This document shows positions 45,906-54,976 of a stretch of 64,000 nucleotides of DNA, piece after piece. Source of the DNA: Aquimarina megaterium XH134. GTDB taxonomy: Bacteria > Bacteroidota > Bacteroidia > Flavobacteriales > Flavobacteriaceae. Position numbers and translations under genes: made by a program. The notes under the pieces were generated by a model that worked only from the letters and a program-made list of their open reading frames with translations, did no database searches and was not told the origin of the DNA. Where the stretch lies: the NCBI RefSeq assembly GCF_000520975.1, contig NZ_JACB01000006.1, positions 1 through 64,000 of the forward strand. Direction: 5' to 3'. Numbering within the stretch: position 1 is the stretch's first letter; every line of letters starts with the position of its first letter.

Positions 45906-46742
45906 ATGAAAAATATCCTTCTCCCTACCGACTTTTCAGACAATGCTAGAAATGCAATACATTATGCTTTAGAGTTTTTTAAAAATGAACTTTGCACTTT
46001 TCACCTCTTTAATGTACAGAAAGCATCTAAGTATACTACAGATGATCTTATGGCTGCTCCAGCTAATACCACAATACACCAATCGGTAATTAGCGATGCT
46101 AAAAAGAAACTTAGTCAAATAGTCGAAGAATTAACCGACCAATATCCAGACGAAAACTATACATTTAATACCATTACTGATTATGATGTCTTTATAGATG
46201 CCATACGACAAGTGGTTAAATCTAAGAATATCGATATAATCATTATGGGAACAAATGGTGCTACAGGAGCATCAGAGGTTGTGTTTGGGAGTAATACACT
46301 TAATGTTATTCGCAAAATAGACTGCCCTATAATTGCCATTCCTCAAGGACATAAATTTAAAGATCCAAAAACCATTTTATATGCGATAGACTACTGGGAT
46401 CATTTTAATACAGAAGGTATCGAGCCTTTAATGGATACTATCATAAAACATAAATCTTCTTTACGGGTTCTTAAAATTAAAGAAGATGATACTGTAACTG
46501 TAGCCGATTTTGATGACAAAAAACACATGAAAGAGTTTTTTAAAGAAATAAATCATACATTTCACTCTATTATTAATGTACCAACTGCTTTAGCTATTAA
46601 TAGTTTTGTGCAAATCATGGGTATTGATATGACGGCTATGTTTATCAAAAGAGAAACATTTTTAGATCGATTTTTTAAGGGGTCAGAAACGTCTAAAATA
46701 AGTTATGGAACACGAGTACCTCTCTTAATTATGCATAGTTGA
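45906..46742 (+). CDS. Universal stress protein (UspA family, two-domain)
   Basis: The 278-residue protein begins at the ATG at 45906 (MKNILLPTDFSDNARN). A longer frame from 45858 would cover the promoter. The first domain carries the ATP-binding-like MGTNGATGASEVVFGSNTLNVI (about 110-135). The C-terminal half is a degenerate second domain. It belongs to the same subfamily as the five tandem proteins at 56-61 kb. It heads an operon with cardiolipin synthase, patatin and a Crp/Fnr regulator. Confidence 0.9.
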   Translation: MKNILLPTDFSDNARNAIHYALEFFKNELCTFHLFNVQKASKYTTDDLMAAPANTTIHQSVISDAKKKLSQIVEELTDQYPDENYTFNTITDYDVFIDAIRQVVKSKNIDIIIMGTNGATGASEVVFGSNTLNVIRKIDCPIIAIPQGHKFKDPKTILYAIDYWDHFNTEGIEPLMDTIIKHKSSLRVLKIKEDDTVTVADFDDKKHMKEFFKEINHTFHSIINVPTALAINSFVQIMGIDMTAMFIKRETFLDRFFKGSETSKISYGTRVPLLIMHS

Positions 46743-46768
46743 TATGTTTATAAAACTCATACAATAAA

Positions 46769-48190
46769 ATGTTATTATATATTGCTACTACGCTTTATAT
46801 CCTGTTAGGAATTTTTATTGTTATACGACTCCTTTTAAATGGAATGCGGCCTACAAAAACATTGGCCTGGCTTCTTACTATTTTTACGATTCCTGTTGGT
46901 GGGATCTTTTTGTACTTAATGCTTGGTAGAAATCGTAGAAAAAATAAATTATTCCGATTAAAACATACATCAAAAGTAACTTCATACATCGCAAAAGCAT
47001 TGGATCAATATTCTTCAATAACAGAAGAAGAATATGCAGAACACCACAAAATCATTTCTCTAATTACCAAAAACTCTTACTTCGCTCCCTGCACAGGAAA
47101 TGACGTGAAATTGCTTAAAAATGGCGAAGCTACTTTTCAAGCTATATTTGACGCTTTAGAAAGTGCAGAGCATTTTATTCATTTAGAATATTACATTTTT
47201 GAAGAAGGTAAATTAACATCTGATCTTTTCGAGCTTTTTCAGAAAAAAGTAAAAAACGGAGTAAAAGTACGTGTATTATATGATGGTATAGGTAGTATGT
47301 CTTTGAGTAAAAAGTATATCAAAAAACTACAAAACATCGGGGTCGAAATCCATAAATTCTTGCCTATAAAATTTGGTAAATTTTTATCATCGATAAACTA
47401 TAGAAACCATCGTAAGATCATAGTAATAGACGGTAAGATTGCATTTACAGGAGGTATCAATGTATCTGATAAATACGTAAAAGGTGATGCTAACTTAGGG
47501 GTTTGGCATGATATGCATTTACAACTCAACGGACCCGTTGTTCATAGTCTTCAGGCTATTTTTGCAATGGATTGGTATATGATAAGTGCTAATGATGAAG
47601 TTCTGGACACTTCATATTTTCATACATATAAAAAGACAGAAGGTTCTACAGCTCAAATCGTACATAGTGGCCCGGATTCTGATTTTTCGGCAACCCAACA
47701 GATGTATTTTTCTATAATTAATGAAGCCAAAGACTATATCTATATTACAAACCCCTATATTATCCCCGGAGAATCCATTCTGGATGCACTAAAAGTAGCT
47801 TCAATGAGCGGAATTGATGTAAGGGTACTGCTTTCAGAAAAATCGGATAATGTTATAGTCAAATGGTGTATTCGTTCCTATTTTGAAGATCTGCTACAGG
47901 CGGGAGTAAAAATACACCTATTCTCAGAAGGCTTTTTACATAGTAAAACCATTGTCGCCGACAGTACCATATCATCTGTAGGAACAACTAATTTGGATGT
48001 TAGAAGTTTTGAACAAAACTATGAGGTAAATGCAGTAATCTACGACGATAATTTTGCTATAGAATTAAGAGATGATTTTTTGAGAGATATTAAAAATAGT
48101 AAGCAATTAGATTTTAACACTTTTATACAACGCCCCTGGAGTGAAAAATTAAAAGAAGGTTTTGCCAAAATCTTTAGTCCGGTTTTGTAA
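46769..48190 (+). CDS. cls: Cardiolipin synthase (phospholipase D family)
   Basis: The 473-residue membrane enzyme has two N-terminal membrane helices (about 1-20 and 33-53, LAWLLTIFTIPVGGIFLYLML). It has two HKD motifs: NHRKIIVIDG and LHSKTIVADS. It condenses phosphatidylglycerol into cardiolipin. The operon places it with a patatin lipase, suggesting membrane remodelling under the stress that activates the upstream promoter. Confidence 0.93.
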   Translation: MLLYIATTLYILLGIFIVIRLLLNGMRPTKTLAWLLTIFTIPVGGIFLYLMLGRNRRKNKLFRLKHTSKVTSYIAKALDQYSSITEEEYAEHHKIISLITKNSYFAPCTGNDVKLLKNGEATFQAIFDALESAEHFIHLEYYIFEEGKLTSDLFELFQKKVKNGVKVRVLYDGIGSMSLSKKYIKKLQNIGVEIHKFLPIKFGKFLSSINYRNHRKIIVIDGKIAFTGGINVSDKYVKGDANLGVWHDMHLQLNGPVVHSLQAIFAMDWYMISANDEVLDTSYFHTYKKTEGSTAQIVHSGPDSDFSATQQMYFSIINEAKDYIYITNPYIIPGESILDALKVASMSGIDVRVLLSEKSDNVIVKWCIRSYFEDLLQAGVKIHLFSEGFLHSKTIVADSTISSVGTTNLDVRSFEQNYEVNAVIYDDNFAIELRDDFLRDIKNSKQLDFNTFIQRPWSEKLKEGFAKIFSPVL

Positions 48191-48198
48191 ATTTATTG

Positions 48199-48984
48199 AT
48201 GAAAATGAAAGCATTTAAAAACATAGGAATAGTACTCTCTGGTGGAGGATTTAAAGGTGTTGCTCACATAGGAGTTATACATGCCCTTGAAGAAGCCGGA
48301 ATGACTGTCGATTTTGTTTCGGGTGCCAGTGCAGGAGCTATTGTAGGATCATTATATGCTGGTGGTTATGCTCCAGAGGAAATAAAAAACTTCTTTACCA
48401 AAACCCCTTTATTCAAATTAAATCGGTTCTCTCGAAAAAAAGCTGGTTTTTTAGATTCTGAAAAATTTTATAACGACCTGCTTACTTATTTCCCCGAAAA
48501 CTCCTTTGAATCCCTACATAAAAAATTATTCGTTACAGCTACTAATCTTATTGAGGGAACGACAAAAGTATTTAACACAGGAGAGTTGATAAAACCTTTG
48601 TTGGCATCTGCTGCATTTCCTGGTGTTTTTACTCCCGTAACCATTAATAATGAATTATATGCCGATGGTGGGATCTTGGTTAATTTCCCGGTATCATCGC
48701 TCAAAAAACATTGTGACCTGATTATTGGTGTAGATGTATCCCCGATCAGAAAACCAAAAATTTCTGATTTTAAGCATTCATACAACGTTATGCAACGCGC
48801 CTATTACCTTAGAGCTATGCCAAATGCCGAAGTTAAGTTTAACCTATGCGATATTATAATTCAACCTAAGAAATTGGTTAATCACGGTATTTTTAGCAGT
48901 AGTAGCTTGGATAAAATATATGATCTTGGATATCAGGAAGCAAAATTACAATTAGGATTATTCCTAAAAAATCTAGGAGGATGA
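48199..48984 (+). CDS. Patatin-like phospholipase
   Basis: The 261-residue protein has the patatin oxyanion loop SGGGFKGVAH (about 12-21) and the nucleophile motif GASAGA (Ser near 42). The catalytic Asp is in ADGG (about 153). It resembles RssA-type cytosolic lipases. The ATG at 48199 is preferred over a TTG one codon earlier. Its end overlaps the regulator gene by 4 bp. Confidence 0.92.
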   Translation: MKMKAFKNIGIVLSGGGFKGVAHIGVIHALEEAGMTVDFVSGASAGAIVGSLYAGGYAPEEIKNFFTKTPLFKLNRFSRKKAGFLDSEKFYNDLLTYFPENSFESLHKKLFVTATNLIEGTTKVFNTGELIKPLLASAAFPGVFTPVTINNELYADGGILVNFPVSSLKKHCDLIIGVDVSPIRKPKISDFKHSYNVMQRAYYLRAMPNAEVKFNLCDIIIQPKKLVNHGIFSSSSLDKIYDLGYQEAKLQLGLFLKNLGG

Positions 48985-49613
48985 TTAAAGAAATAAAAAA
49001 TAAATACGGTCACCTTTTTGAAGACGAATTGCTCGAAGAAATTAATCAGGTAGGAACTTTTAAAGAAATCCCCGAAGGTTTTGAGCTCATCAAACCCGGA
49101 AGCTATATTAAGTCTATGCCTTTGATCATTAGTGGTGCTATAAAAGTGCTTAGAGAAGATAATGATGGCGACGAATTATTATTATATTTTTTAGAACAAG
49201 GAGATACCTGTGCAATGACATTATCTTGCTGCCTGGGACATCATAAAAGTGAAATTAAAGCCATTGCCGAGACAGATACCAAATTAGTAATGATTCCTAT
49301 CGAAAAAATGGAGGAATGGACAACAAAATACAAATCCTGGAGAACCTTTGTTTTTAGTAGTTATCATAAACGATTAGTAGAAACCATTGAAACCATAGAC
49401 AGCATTGCTTTTCTAAATATGGATGATCGTTTATTAAAATACCTTAAGGACAAAACCAAAATCAGTCATGCTAAAATTATCAATACTACACATCAGCAAA
49501 TTGCATATGATCTTCATACGTCTAGAGTAGTAATTTCCCGGTTGCTTAAAAAACTTGAGAAAAAAAGTGTTGTTAAACTTAACAGAAACAATATCGAAGT
49601 ATTAGAAATGTAA
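48981..49613 (+). CDS. Crp/Fnr family transcription regulator
   Basis: The 210-residue protein has an effector domain (about 20-125, VIPEGFELIKPG-like start and a Cys-containing DTCAMTLSCCLGH stretch) and a C-terminal winged helix (HQQIAYDLHTSRVVISRLLKKLE). The recognition helix reads RVVISR, whereas FNR has VETISR. The Glu that reads TGA half-sites in FNR is therefore Val here, so a non-FNR site is expected. GTAAC palindromes upstream of the next operon are candidates. No N-terminal iron-sulfur Cys cluster is seen. Confidence 0.9.
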   Translation: MIKEIKNKYGHLFEDELLEEINQVGTFKEIPEGFELIKPGSYIKSMPLIISGAIKVLREDNDGDELLLYFLEQGDTCAMTLSCCLGHHKSEIKAIAETDTKLVMIPIEKMEEWTTKYKSWRTFVFSSYHKRLVETIETIDSIAFLNMDDRLLKYLKDKTKISHAKIINTTHQQIAYDLHTSRVVISRLLKKLEKKSVVKLNRNNIEVLEM

Positions 49614-49656
49614 GCTGTTGGTATTCTTAGTAAAGAATCCCTTTTAAACAAGCTTT

Positions 49657-49700
49657 GTAACAATTGTTACTGTATTGCAATAATAATTGCATTATTTTTG
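49657..49700 (+). promoter_or_regulatory. GTAAC-type Crp/Fnr site and -7 element of the persulfide dioxygenase gene
   Basis: GTAACAATTGTTAC (49657-49670) is a perfect 14-bp palindrome. The -7 element TATTTTTG (49693-49700) ends 36.5 nt from its centre. The site stands where a class-II activator would bind. The adjacent Crp/Fnr protein is the obvious candidate. Confidence 0.75.
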
Positions 49701-49765
49701 AAAAATAAATAATAAATGCATAGCTTCTCTTCCTAAAATCAAGAAAAGCTTAAAAAATAGAATAC

Positions 49766-51178
49766 ATGAAGATAGAACAAATATATACAGGATGTCTCGC
49801 TCAGGGAGCTTATTATATAGAAAGTAACGGTGAAGTAGCAATTATAGATCCTCTACGAGAAATTAAACCTTATATAGAAAAAGCGGATGAAGATAATGCA
49901 AAAATCAAGTATATTTTTGAAACTCATTTTCATGCAGATTTTGTAAGTGGTCATGTAACACTGGCCAAAGAAACTGGTGCTGATATTATATTCGGGCCTA
50001 GTGCTAACCCTTCTTTTGAAGCAACAATTGCTAAAGATGGGCAAGAATTTCGACTAGGAGAAATTACCATAATTGCACTACATACTCCAGGGCATACTAT
50101 GGAGAGTACGACTTATCTTCTTAAAGATGCTACAGGTAAAGATCATGCAATTTTTAGTGGAGACACCTTATTTCTTGGTGATGTTGGTCGCCCCGATCTC
50201 GCTCAAAAAGCAGCACATATGACTCAGGAAGAGTTGGCAGCAACACTTTATGACAGTTTACGCACCAAAATTATGCCTCTTGCAGATGATGTTATCGTAT
50301 ATCCTGCACACGGTGCTGGTTCTGCCTGTGGTAAAAACATGATGAAAGAGACAGTAGATACTTTGGGGAATCAAAAGAAAATGAATTATGCGCTTAGAGC
50401 AGATATGACTAAGGAAGAATTCGTAAAAGAAGTAACCGATGGGTTACTGCCTCCTCCTTTATATTTTCCACTTAATGTAAAAATGAATAAAGAAGGTTAT
50501 ACTGATATAGAAGAAGTAATTCAAAAAGGGACAAGACCGTTTTCTCCAAATGATTTTGAAGCTCTCGCCAATGAAACCGGAGCTATAGTTCTAGATGTAA
50601 GGCATCAGACCGAATATGTAAAAGGGCATATCCCCCGATCAATATTTATTGGTATCGATGGTGGATTTGCACCTTGGGTTGGAGCCTTAATTGCAGATGT
50701 ACAACAACCTATTTTATTAGTAACACCAGAAGGAAGAGTAGAAGAAACAATTACTCGGTTATCACGAGTAGGGTTTGATAATACCCTGGGATATCTCGAA
50801 GGTGGTTTCGAAGCCTGGAAAAAAGCAAGTAAAGACTATGACACCTTAACTTCAATCTCTGCATTAGAATTTAAAAATGCTTTAGAAGAAGAAGGTACTC
50901 CTGTTTTTGATGTACGTAAAGAAAGTGAATTTACTGCAGAACATATTGATGATGCACATAATACACCATTGGACTTTATTAATGATTATTTAGCTGAATT
51001 TCCTACCGATAAAACTTTCTATGTACATTGTGCGGGAGGATATCGCTCTGTAATTGCTGCATCTATACTAAAAAGTCGTGGTATTCATAACCTTATAGAT
51101 ATAGCCGGAGGTTTTAAGGACATAAAAGAAGTAGGCATTAAAACTACAGATTATGTGTGCCCATCTACAGTAAAGTAA
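49766..51178 (+). CDS. Metallo-beta-lactamase-fold persulfide dioxygenase with two rhodanese domains
   Basis: The 470-residue protein has a metal-binding THFHADFVSGH (about 53-63), a later TPGHT and SGDTLFLGDVGRPDL, and HGAGSACGKN, matching ETHE1/CstB-type enzymes. Two rhodanese domains follow. The first (about 270-360) lacks the catalytic Cys (LVTPEGR), and the second (about 370-465) has it in HCAGGYRS. It should oxidise persulfide to sulfite and transfer sulfur, thereby detoxifying sulfide. Two YeeE/YedE genes follow. Confidence 0.9.
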   Translation: MKIEQIYTGCLAQGAYYIESNGEVAIIDPLREIKPYIEKADEDNAKIKYIFETHFHADFVSGHVTLAKETGADIIFGPSANPSFEATIAKDGQEFRLGEITIIALHTPGHTMESTTYLLKDATGKDHAIFSGDTLFLGDVGRPDLAQKAAHMTQEELAATLYDSLRTKIMPLADDVIVYPAHGAGSACGKNMMKETVDTLGNQKKMNYALRADMTKEEFVKEVTDGLLPPPLYFPLNVKMNKEGYTDIEEVIQKGTRPFSPNDFEALANETGAIVLDVRHQTEYVKGHIPRSIFIGIDGGFAPWVGALIADVQQPILLVTPEGRVEETITRLSRVGFDNTLGYLEGGFEAWKKASKDYDTLTSISALEFKNALEEEGTPVFDVRKESEFTAEHIDDAHNTPLDFINDYLAEFPTDKTFYVHCAGGYRSVIAASILKSRGIHNLIDIAGGFKDIKEVGIKTTDYVCPSTVK

Positions 51179-51191
51179 AATATAACAGTTT

Positions 51192-51236
51192 TGTAACCAA
51201 GGTTACAGACAACTCGTTTTCAATTTAATTACTTTG
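51192..51236 (+). promoter_or_regulatory. GTAAC-type Crp/Fnr site and -7 element of the YeeE/YedE genes
   Basis: TGTAACCAAGGTTACA (51192-51207) has 7-bp arms around a 2-nt centre. A -7-like TTACTTTG ends at 51236, again 36.5 nt from the centre. It would give the transporter genes their own activated promoter. Confidence 0.7.
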
Positions 51237-51252
51237 CCAAAAAATTAATATA

Positions 51253-51810
51253 ATGAATTGGATTTACAATCCCTGGCCGTGGTATGTATCGGGACCACTA
51301 ATCGCATTAGTATTATTTTTGTTACTAATGGTTGGGAAAAGATTTGGTATGTCATCTAATCTAAGAACGATATGCACTATCTGTGGAGCAGGAAAAACAT
51401 CAGATTTTTTTAGATTCGACTGGAAGGCTCAACAATGGAACCTGATTGTGGTACTTGGTGTAATTATAGGAGGATTCATTGCCAATACTTTTTTATCGGT
51501 AGATAATTCTGTATCTATTGATCCAAAAGTAGTTTCGGACCTTCAATCCAAGGGGTTTAATAGTGCCGGAATAGAATACATGCCTGATATGTTATTTTCT
51601 AATGAAGCTTTAACAGATCCTAAAATACTCTTTTTACTCATAATCGGTGGACTATTTGTAGGTTTTGGAGCCAGATATGCTGGCGGGTGTACTTCGGGAC
51701 ATGCTATCTCTGGATTAAGCAATTTGCAACTACCTTCTCTTATTGCTGTGATTGGATTTTTTATTGGAGGACTAACTATGATACATTTTATTTTTCCTTT
51801 AATTTTTTAA
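51253..51810 (+). CDS. YeeE/YedE family sulfur transporter, half 1
   Basis: The 185-residue membrane protein has about five hydrophobic helices and the family motif FGARYAGGCTSGHAISGLS (about 135-153). It is half the length of fused YeeE/TsuA proteins, and the other half is encoded five bases downstream. Family members carry thiosulfate or persulfide-like sulfur across the membrane through conserved cysteines. Here the link to the persulfide dioxygenase suggests sulfur import or relay. Confidence 0.85.
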   Translation: MNWIYNPWPWYVSGPLIALVLFLLLMVGKRFGMSSNLRTICTICGAGKTSDFFRFDWKAQQWNLIVVLGVIIGGFIANTFLSVDNSVSIDPKVVSDLQSKGFNSAGIEYMPDMLFSNEALTDPKILFLLIIGGLFVGFGARYAGGCTSGHAISGLSNLQLPSLIAVIGFFIGGLTMIHFIFPLIF

Positions 51811-51814
51811 ACAT

Positions 51815-52228
51815 ATGCGTTCAATTATATATTTAGGTATTGGTATTTTCTTCGGAATTGTTTTATTCAAATCAGAAGCAGCATCGTGGTTTAGAATCTA
51901 TGAAATGTTTCAGTTTGGATCCTTTCATATGTACGGAATCATTGGTTCTGCGGTAGGATTAGGTATTATCATTACTCAAACTATAAAAAGATTTAAAATA
52001 AAGTCATTTTATGGCACCCCTATAACTTTTGCTCCTAAAGACAGAAGTTTCAAAAGATATATATATGGTGGTATCTTCTTTGGATTAGGGTGGGCTCTGG
52101 CAGGGGCATGTCCCGGACCTATGTTTGCTCTTTTGGGAGCTGGGTATTTACCAATTTTAATCGTACTTATCTCTTCTATACTGGGTACTTTACTATACGG
52201 AGTAGTTAAAAACAAACTACCCCACTAA
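51815..52228 (+). CDS. YeeE/YedE-like sulfur transporter, half 2 (DUF6691-like)
   Basis: The 137-residue membrane protein has about four helices and the Cys motif GWALAGACPGPMFALLG (about 92-108), complementary to half 1. The last 12 bases overlap the end of the convergent dehydrogenase gene. Confidence 0.85.
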   Translation: MRSIIYLGIGIFFGIVLFKSEAASWFRIYEMFQFGSFHMYGIIGSAVGLGIIITQTIKRFKIKSFYGTPITFAPKDRSFKRYIYGGIFFGLGWALAGACPGPMFALLGAGYLPILIVLISSILGTLLYGVVKNKLPH

Positions 52229-53221
52229 CTCCAGGGTTAATTCGTTTTTACCAGGCTCATTTTGTTGCCAGCAATTAATATTATAAATAGTTGTTTCTGC
52301 AATAGTAGTAAGTGCTTCTTTGGTAGCAAACGCCTGATGAGGCGTAAGAATTACATTAGGTAAATCAAGAAGTTGTTGTAGTGTTTTATCCTTAGGTTTA
52401 TTTTCAGAATGATCATAAAAAAAGATTCCGCTTTCATGTTCATACACATCTGCGCCATATCCAGCTATACTTTTTGATGCTAAAGCTTGCAATACATCTT
52501 GTGTATGCACTAATGCACCCCTTGCAATATTGATAAGTATCGCTTCTTTTTTCATTTGCTGAATTCGGTCCATATCTATAAGGTGATGCGTCTGAGAATT
52601 GAGTGGCGTACATAAAAAGATAATATCGGATTGCTTACATAAATTGTCAAGAGTCGCATATGATACTTGATACTTTTCTTCTAATTTTTTATCTTCATAT
52701 ATATCATGGCCTATGATCTCACAATTAAACCCGTACATGATTCTGGCAATTGTTTTTCCTATTCTACCGGTTCCAATAATACCAACAGTTTTTTTATTGA
52801 TATCAAAACCTACAAGGTGACTCAACGAAAAATTATATGTACTTACTTGGTGATTAGAAGATATGAGTTTACGGCTAAGCGCTAACAATAATGCTATTGC
52901 ATGTTCTGCTATGGTTTGCGGAGAATATCCGGCTGCATTAGCCACTTTGATCCCTAACTTTTTAGCTGTATTAATATTGACATTATCATATCCTGTAGAA
53001 CGAAGTGCTATATATTTAACTCCAAACTCTTTTAATCTTTCTAAAACCATAGAAGATCCATCATCTGCAGAGAAAATAGATATGGCATCAAAACCCAACG
53101 CGAGCTCAGCAGTTTTTGGAGTTAGTCGTTCTGGCACATATTTAATTTGATGCTTTTCATTATTTGCCTTTTCAAGAAAGGGAATTTCAAAGTCCTTGGC
53201 GCTATATATCAATATCTTCAT
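52217..53221 (-). CDS. D-lactate dehydrogenase-like 2-hydroxyacid dehydrogenase
   Basis: The 334-residue protein has the NAD-binding GIIGTGRIGKTIARI (about 148-162). Its catalytic residues are Arg in IARGALVHTQD, Glu in DVYEHESG and His in LTPHQAF. Among the family it most resembles fermentative D-lactate dehydrogenases (RSTGYDNVNINTA). It would reoxidise NADH when respiration is limited, fitting the neighbouring stress regulon. Its start overlaps the end of the upstream lipoprotein gene by 20 bp. Confidence 0.85.
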   Translation of the reverse strand: MKILIYSAKDFEIPFLEKANNEKHQIKYVPERLTPKTAELALGFDAISIFSADDGSSMVLERLKEFGVKYIALRSTGYDNVNINTAKKLGIKVANAAGYSPQTIAEHAIALLLALSRKLISSNHQVSTYNFSLSHLVGFDINKKTVGIIGTGRIGKTIARIMYGFNCEIIGHDIYEDKKLEEKYQVSYATLDNLCKQSDIIFLCTPLNSQTHHLIDMDRIQQMKKEAILINIARGALVHTQDVLQALASKSIAGYGADVYEHESGIFFYDHSENKPKDKTLQQLLDLPNVILTPHQAFATKEALTTIAETTIYNINCWQQNEPGKNELTLELVG

Positions 53222-53867
53222 TAGTAAGTTCTTCTATAATTAATAATTGTTGTCCCTTTAGTGCCCAAACCAGTACTTTAACATAGTCGGTTACTGCTTT
53301 TTTAATATTTTCGGGCTCTGTGATATCTATTGATCCTTTCCAAATTAATTCTCTTTCTTTATCTGGGCAAATGCAATAAAGTGAAGATTCTGCATGAAAA
53401 ATTTGATATTCTTCATAATAATCTTCATCATAATATATATCTTGATTTTCGTAATAGTCATCTCTAAAACTGTCAAATGTTTTATCTAGATTTCTATATG
53501 CTTTTACAACAGTTACTTTATCTTCGACTCCTAATACTTTAGAAAGTAAAATTGCATCAAAGCCGTTTTCTATAAGCTGAGACTCAAGAGCCATCATTTC
53601 TTTTTCGGTTTTTGGAGAAGTTGTAAAAGAACTCTCAAAATAATCCAAACTCCTTACAGCATTAACACCACTTTTCTTCAGTTCTGTTGCTAATTTCTTT
53701 TCGAATACTTTTCGGGCGCTTTCATCTGGAGTGATTCCGATAACCAGGACTTTTTGAGCTTCAAATGTATCAATATCAGGGCTTTTCCAGTTTTCGACTA
53801 ATTCACTAGATGAACAACTGTATAGTAATCCACTAATAATTAAAAGATATATATATAATTTGTTCAT
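53202..53867 (-). CDS. Lipoprotein of unknown function
   Basis: The 221-residue protein has a signal with lipobox (GLLYSCSSSE, Cys18). It also has a domain with VLVIGITPDESARKVFEKKLATELKKSGVNAV, a pattern seen in many Bacteroidota lipoproteins with a nucleotide-like alpha/beta fold. A run of acidic and Tyr residues (YYENQDIYYDEDYYEEYQ) is notable. The family is not named with confidence. It is the third gene of a minus-strand series that ends in the dehydrogenase. Confidence 0.7.
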   Translation of the reverse strand: MNKLYIYLLIISGLLYSCSSSELVENWKSPDIDTFEAQKVLVIGITPDESARKVFEKKLATELKKSGVNAVRSLDYFESSFTTSPKTEKEMMALESQLIENGFDAILLSKVLGVEDKVTVVKAYRNLDKTFDSFRDDYYENQDIYYDEDYYEEYQIFHAESSLYCICPDKERELIWKGSIDITEPENIKKAVTDYVKVLVWALKGQQLLIIEELTNEDIDI

Positions 53868-53886
53868 ATTTTCTTGGTATAGGTTA

Positions 53887-54408
53887 TTAAAATTTATGTA
53901 AGGTTTTCGGTTTTATAATTTTATCTAATCGTTCTACTACTATGCTGGTATATTCTGGTGCTTTTTCGATAATAGATTCGCCAGATATCACATCAACATC
54001 TTCTAAGGCTATATTACTACTTCCTACAGTTGATAGAATAATGAGCTTATCTAATTGACTTCGGTGATTTTTGATAAACTTTTTTACGTTTCTCGGTGGG
54101 CTCCCATACTCCCATGAATTAATAATAACCAAAGCATCCCACTTATCGATATCTACAGTAAACATCGTATACACATCTATTATCTTAAAATAAACTACAT
54201 CATTTTGATAATGCCTAATGATACCCTGAACCAAAGAATCTTTAAATCTGCTTCCTTGTGAAGCTATTAAGACTTTAGTTTCCAGATTAGCATCATTAAC
54301 TTCAAAAGGGATTACGGTATCCATAGAATAAGTATACTCATACCACACCCAAAACCCAGCAAAGAGTATCAAAACAGAAAATACTATAATCTTCAGTATA
54401 CGTTTCAT
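53887..54408 (-). CDS. Membrane-anchored flavodoxin-like protein
   Basis: The 173-residue protein has one N-terminal membrane helix (about 6-24, IIVFSVLILFAGFWVWYEY). An alpha/beta domain follows, with strand-loop segments VLIASQGSRFKD, ALVIINSWEYGSPPRNVKKFI and LIILSTVGSSN. The SWEYGSPP loop and the strand order resemble flavodoxins (FMN loops), but I cannot confirm cofactor binding. The redox role is inference. Confidence 0.55.
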   Translation of the reverse strand: MKRILKIIVFSVLILFAGFWVWYEYTYSMDTVIPFEVNDANLETKVLIASQGSRFKDSLVQGIIRHYQNDVVYFKIIDVYTMFTVDIDKWDALVIINSWEYGSPPRNVKKFIKNHRSQLDKLIILSTVGSSNIALEDVDVISGESIIEKAPEYTSIVVERLDKIIKPKTLHKF

Positions 54409-54450
54409 CTACTTATAATTGATTGTTTTTTTGATTCTTATTATATCACC

Positions 54451-54894
54451 TTAATTCAATAGACGTTTTTGTTTGCCTTCTTTCATTATGGTTTTTATCA
54501 AATCAAAAACCTTTCTTTTTGTTTCTTTATAATTGTTTAGGTATTTACTTACTGCCATTGTTAATTCCCAATGATCTTCTTTGTATTGTTTTTCCTCTAC
54601 AGGTTGATCAACTCCGTCTAACAATATGGTAAGTTCATTATGGTGATTAATTATTTTTTTTAGTAATGGGTCGAGGCCTTTCCTGCTAAGAGATAGTTCT
54701 TGTAATATCTTCCTACTTTTCTCAAAAATCTTTTTTGAAATTAGTTGTATTGTATGATTTTCTATAAGTTCATCTAAAAAGTGTTGTTCATCTTTGACAA
54801 ATTTAAGTTCTGATACCCAGTTTAGAGAAATTTCATGTAATTCTTCTGGGCTTCGCCATTCTACATATTTTACATTTGGTTGCTTTGCTTTCAT
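54451..54894 (-). CDS. Small helical protein, paralogue of the gene at 55526
   Basis: The 147-residue cytosolic protein is predominantly helical. Its N-terminal part (LNWVSELKFVKDEQHFLDELIENH) aligns with LKWKSSLRFIEGEIHFINQLLNSY of the 138-residue protein encoded at 55526-55942. The conserved W-S-x-L-x-F-x-x-x-E-x-x-F-x-x-x-L pattern suggests a metal- or partner-binding helix pair. No known family is recognised. It follows hsp20 on the same strand, separated by a terminator. Confidence 0.65.
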   Translation of the reverse strand: MKAKQPNVKYVEWRSPEELHEISLNWVSELKFVKDEQHFLDELIENHTIQLISKKIFEKSRKILQELSLSRKGLDPLLKKIINHHNELTILLDGVDQPVEEKQYKEDHWELTMAVSKYLNNYKETKRKVFDLIKTIMKEGKQKRLLN

Positions 54895-54926
54895 GATTTC
54901 TATTTTAAGGTGATCATTTTAGATAA

Positions 54927-54966
54927 AAAGACAGAGAATAATGTCCCAAATCTATTCTCTGTCTTT
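54927..54966 (-). terminator. Terminator of hsp20
   Basis: AAAGACAGAGAATA and TATTCTCTGTCTTT form a 14-bp stem with a 12-nt loop, 10 bp after the hsp20 stop. The T-rich side is on the minus strand. Confidence 0.85.
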
Positions 54967-54976
54967 CTTGTATAGA

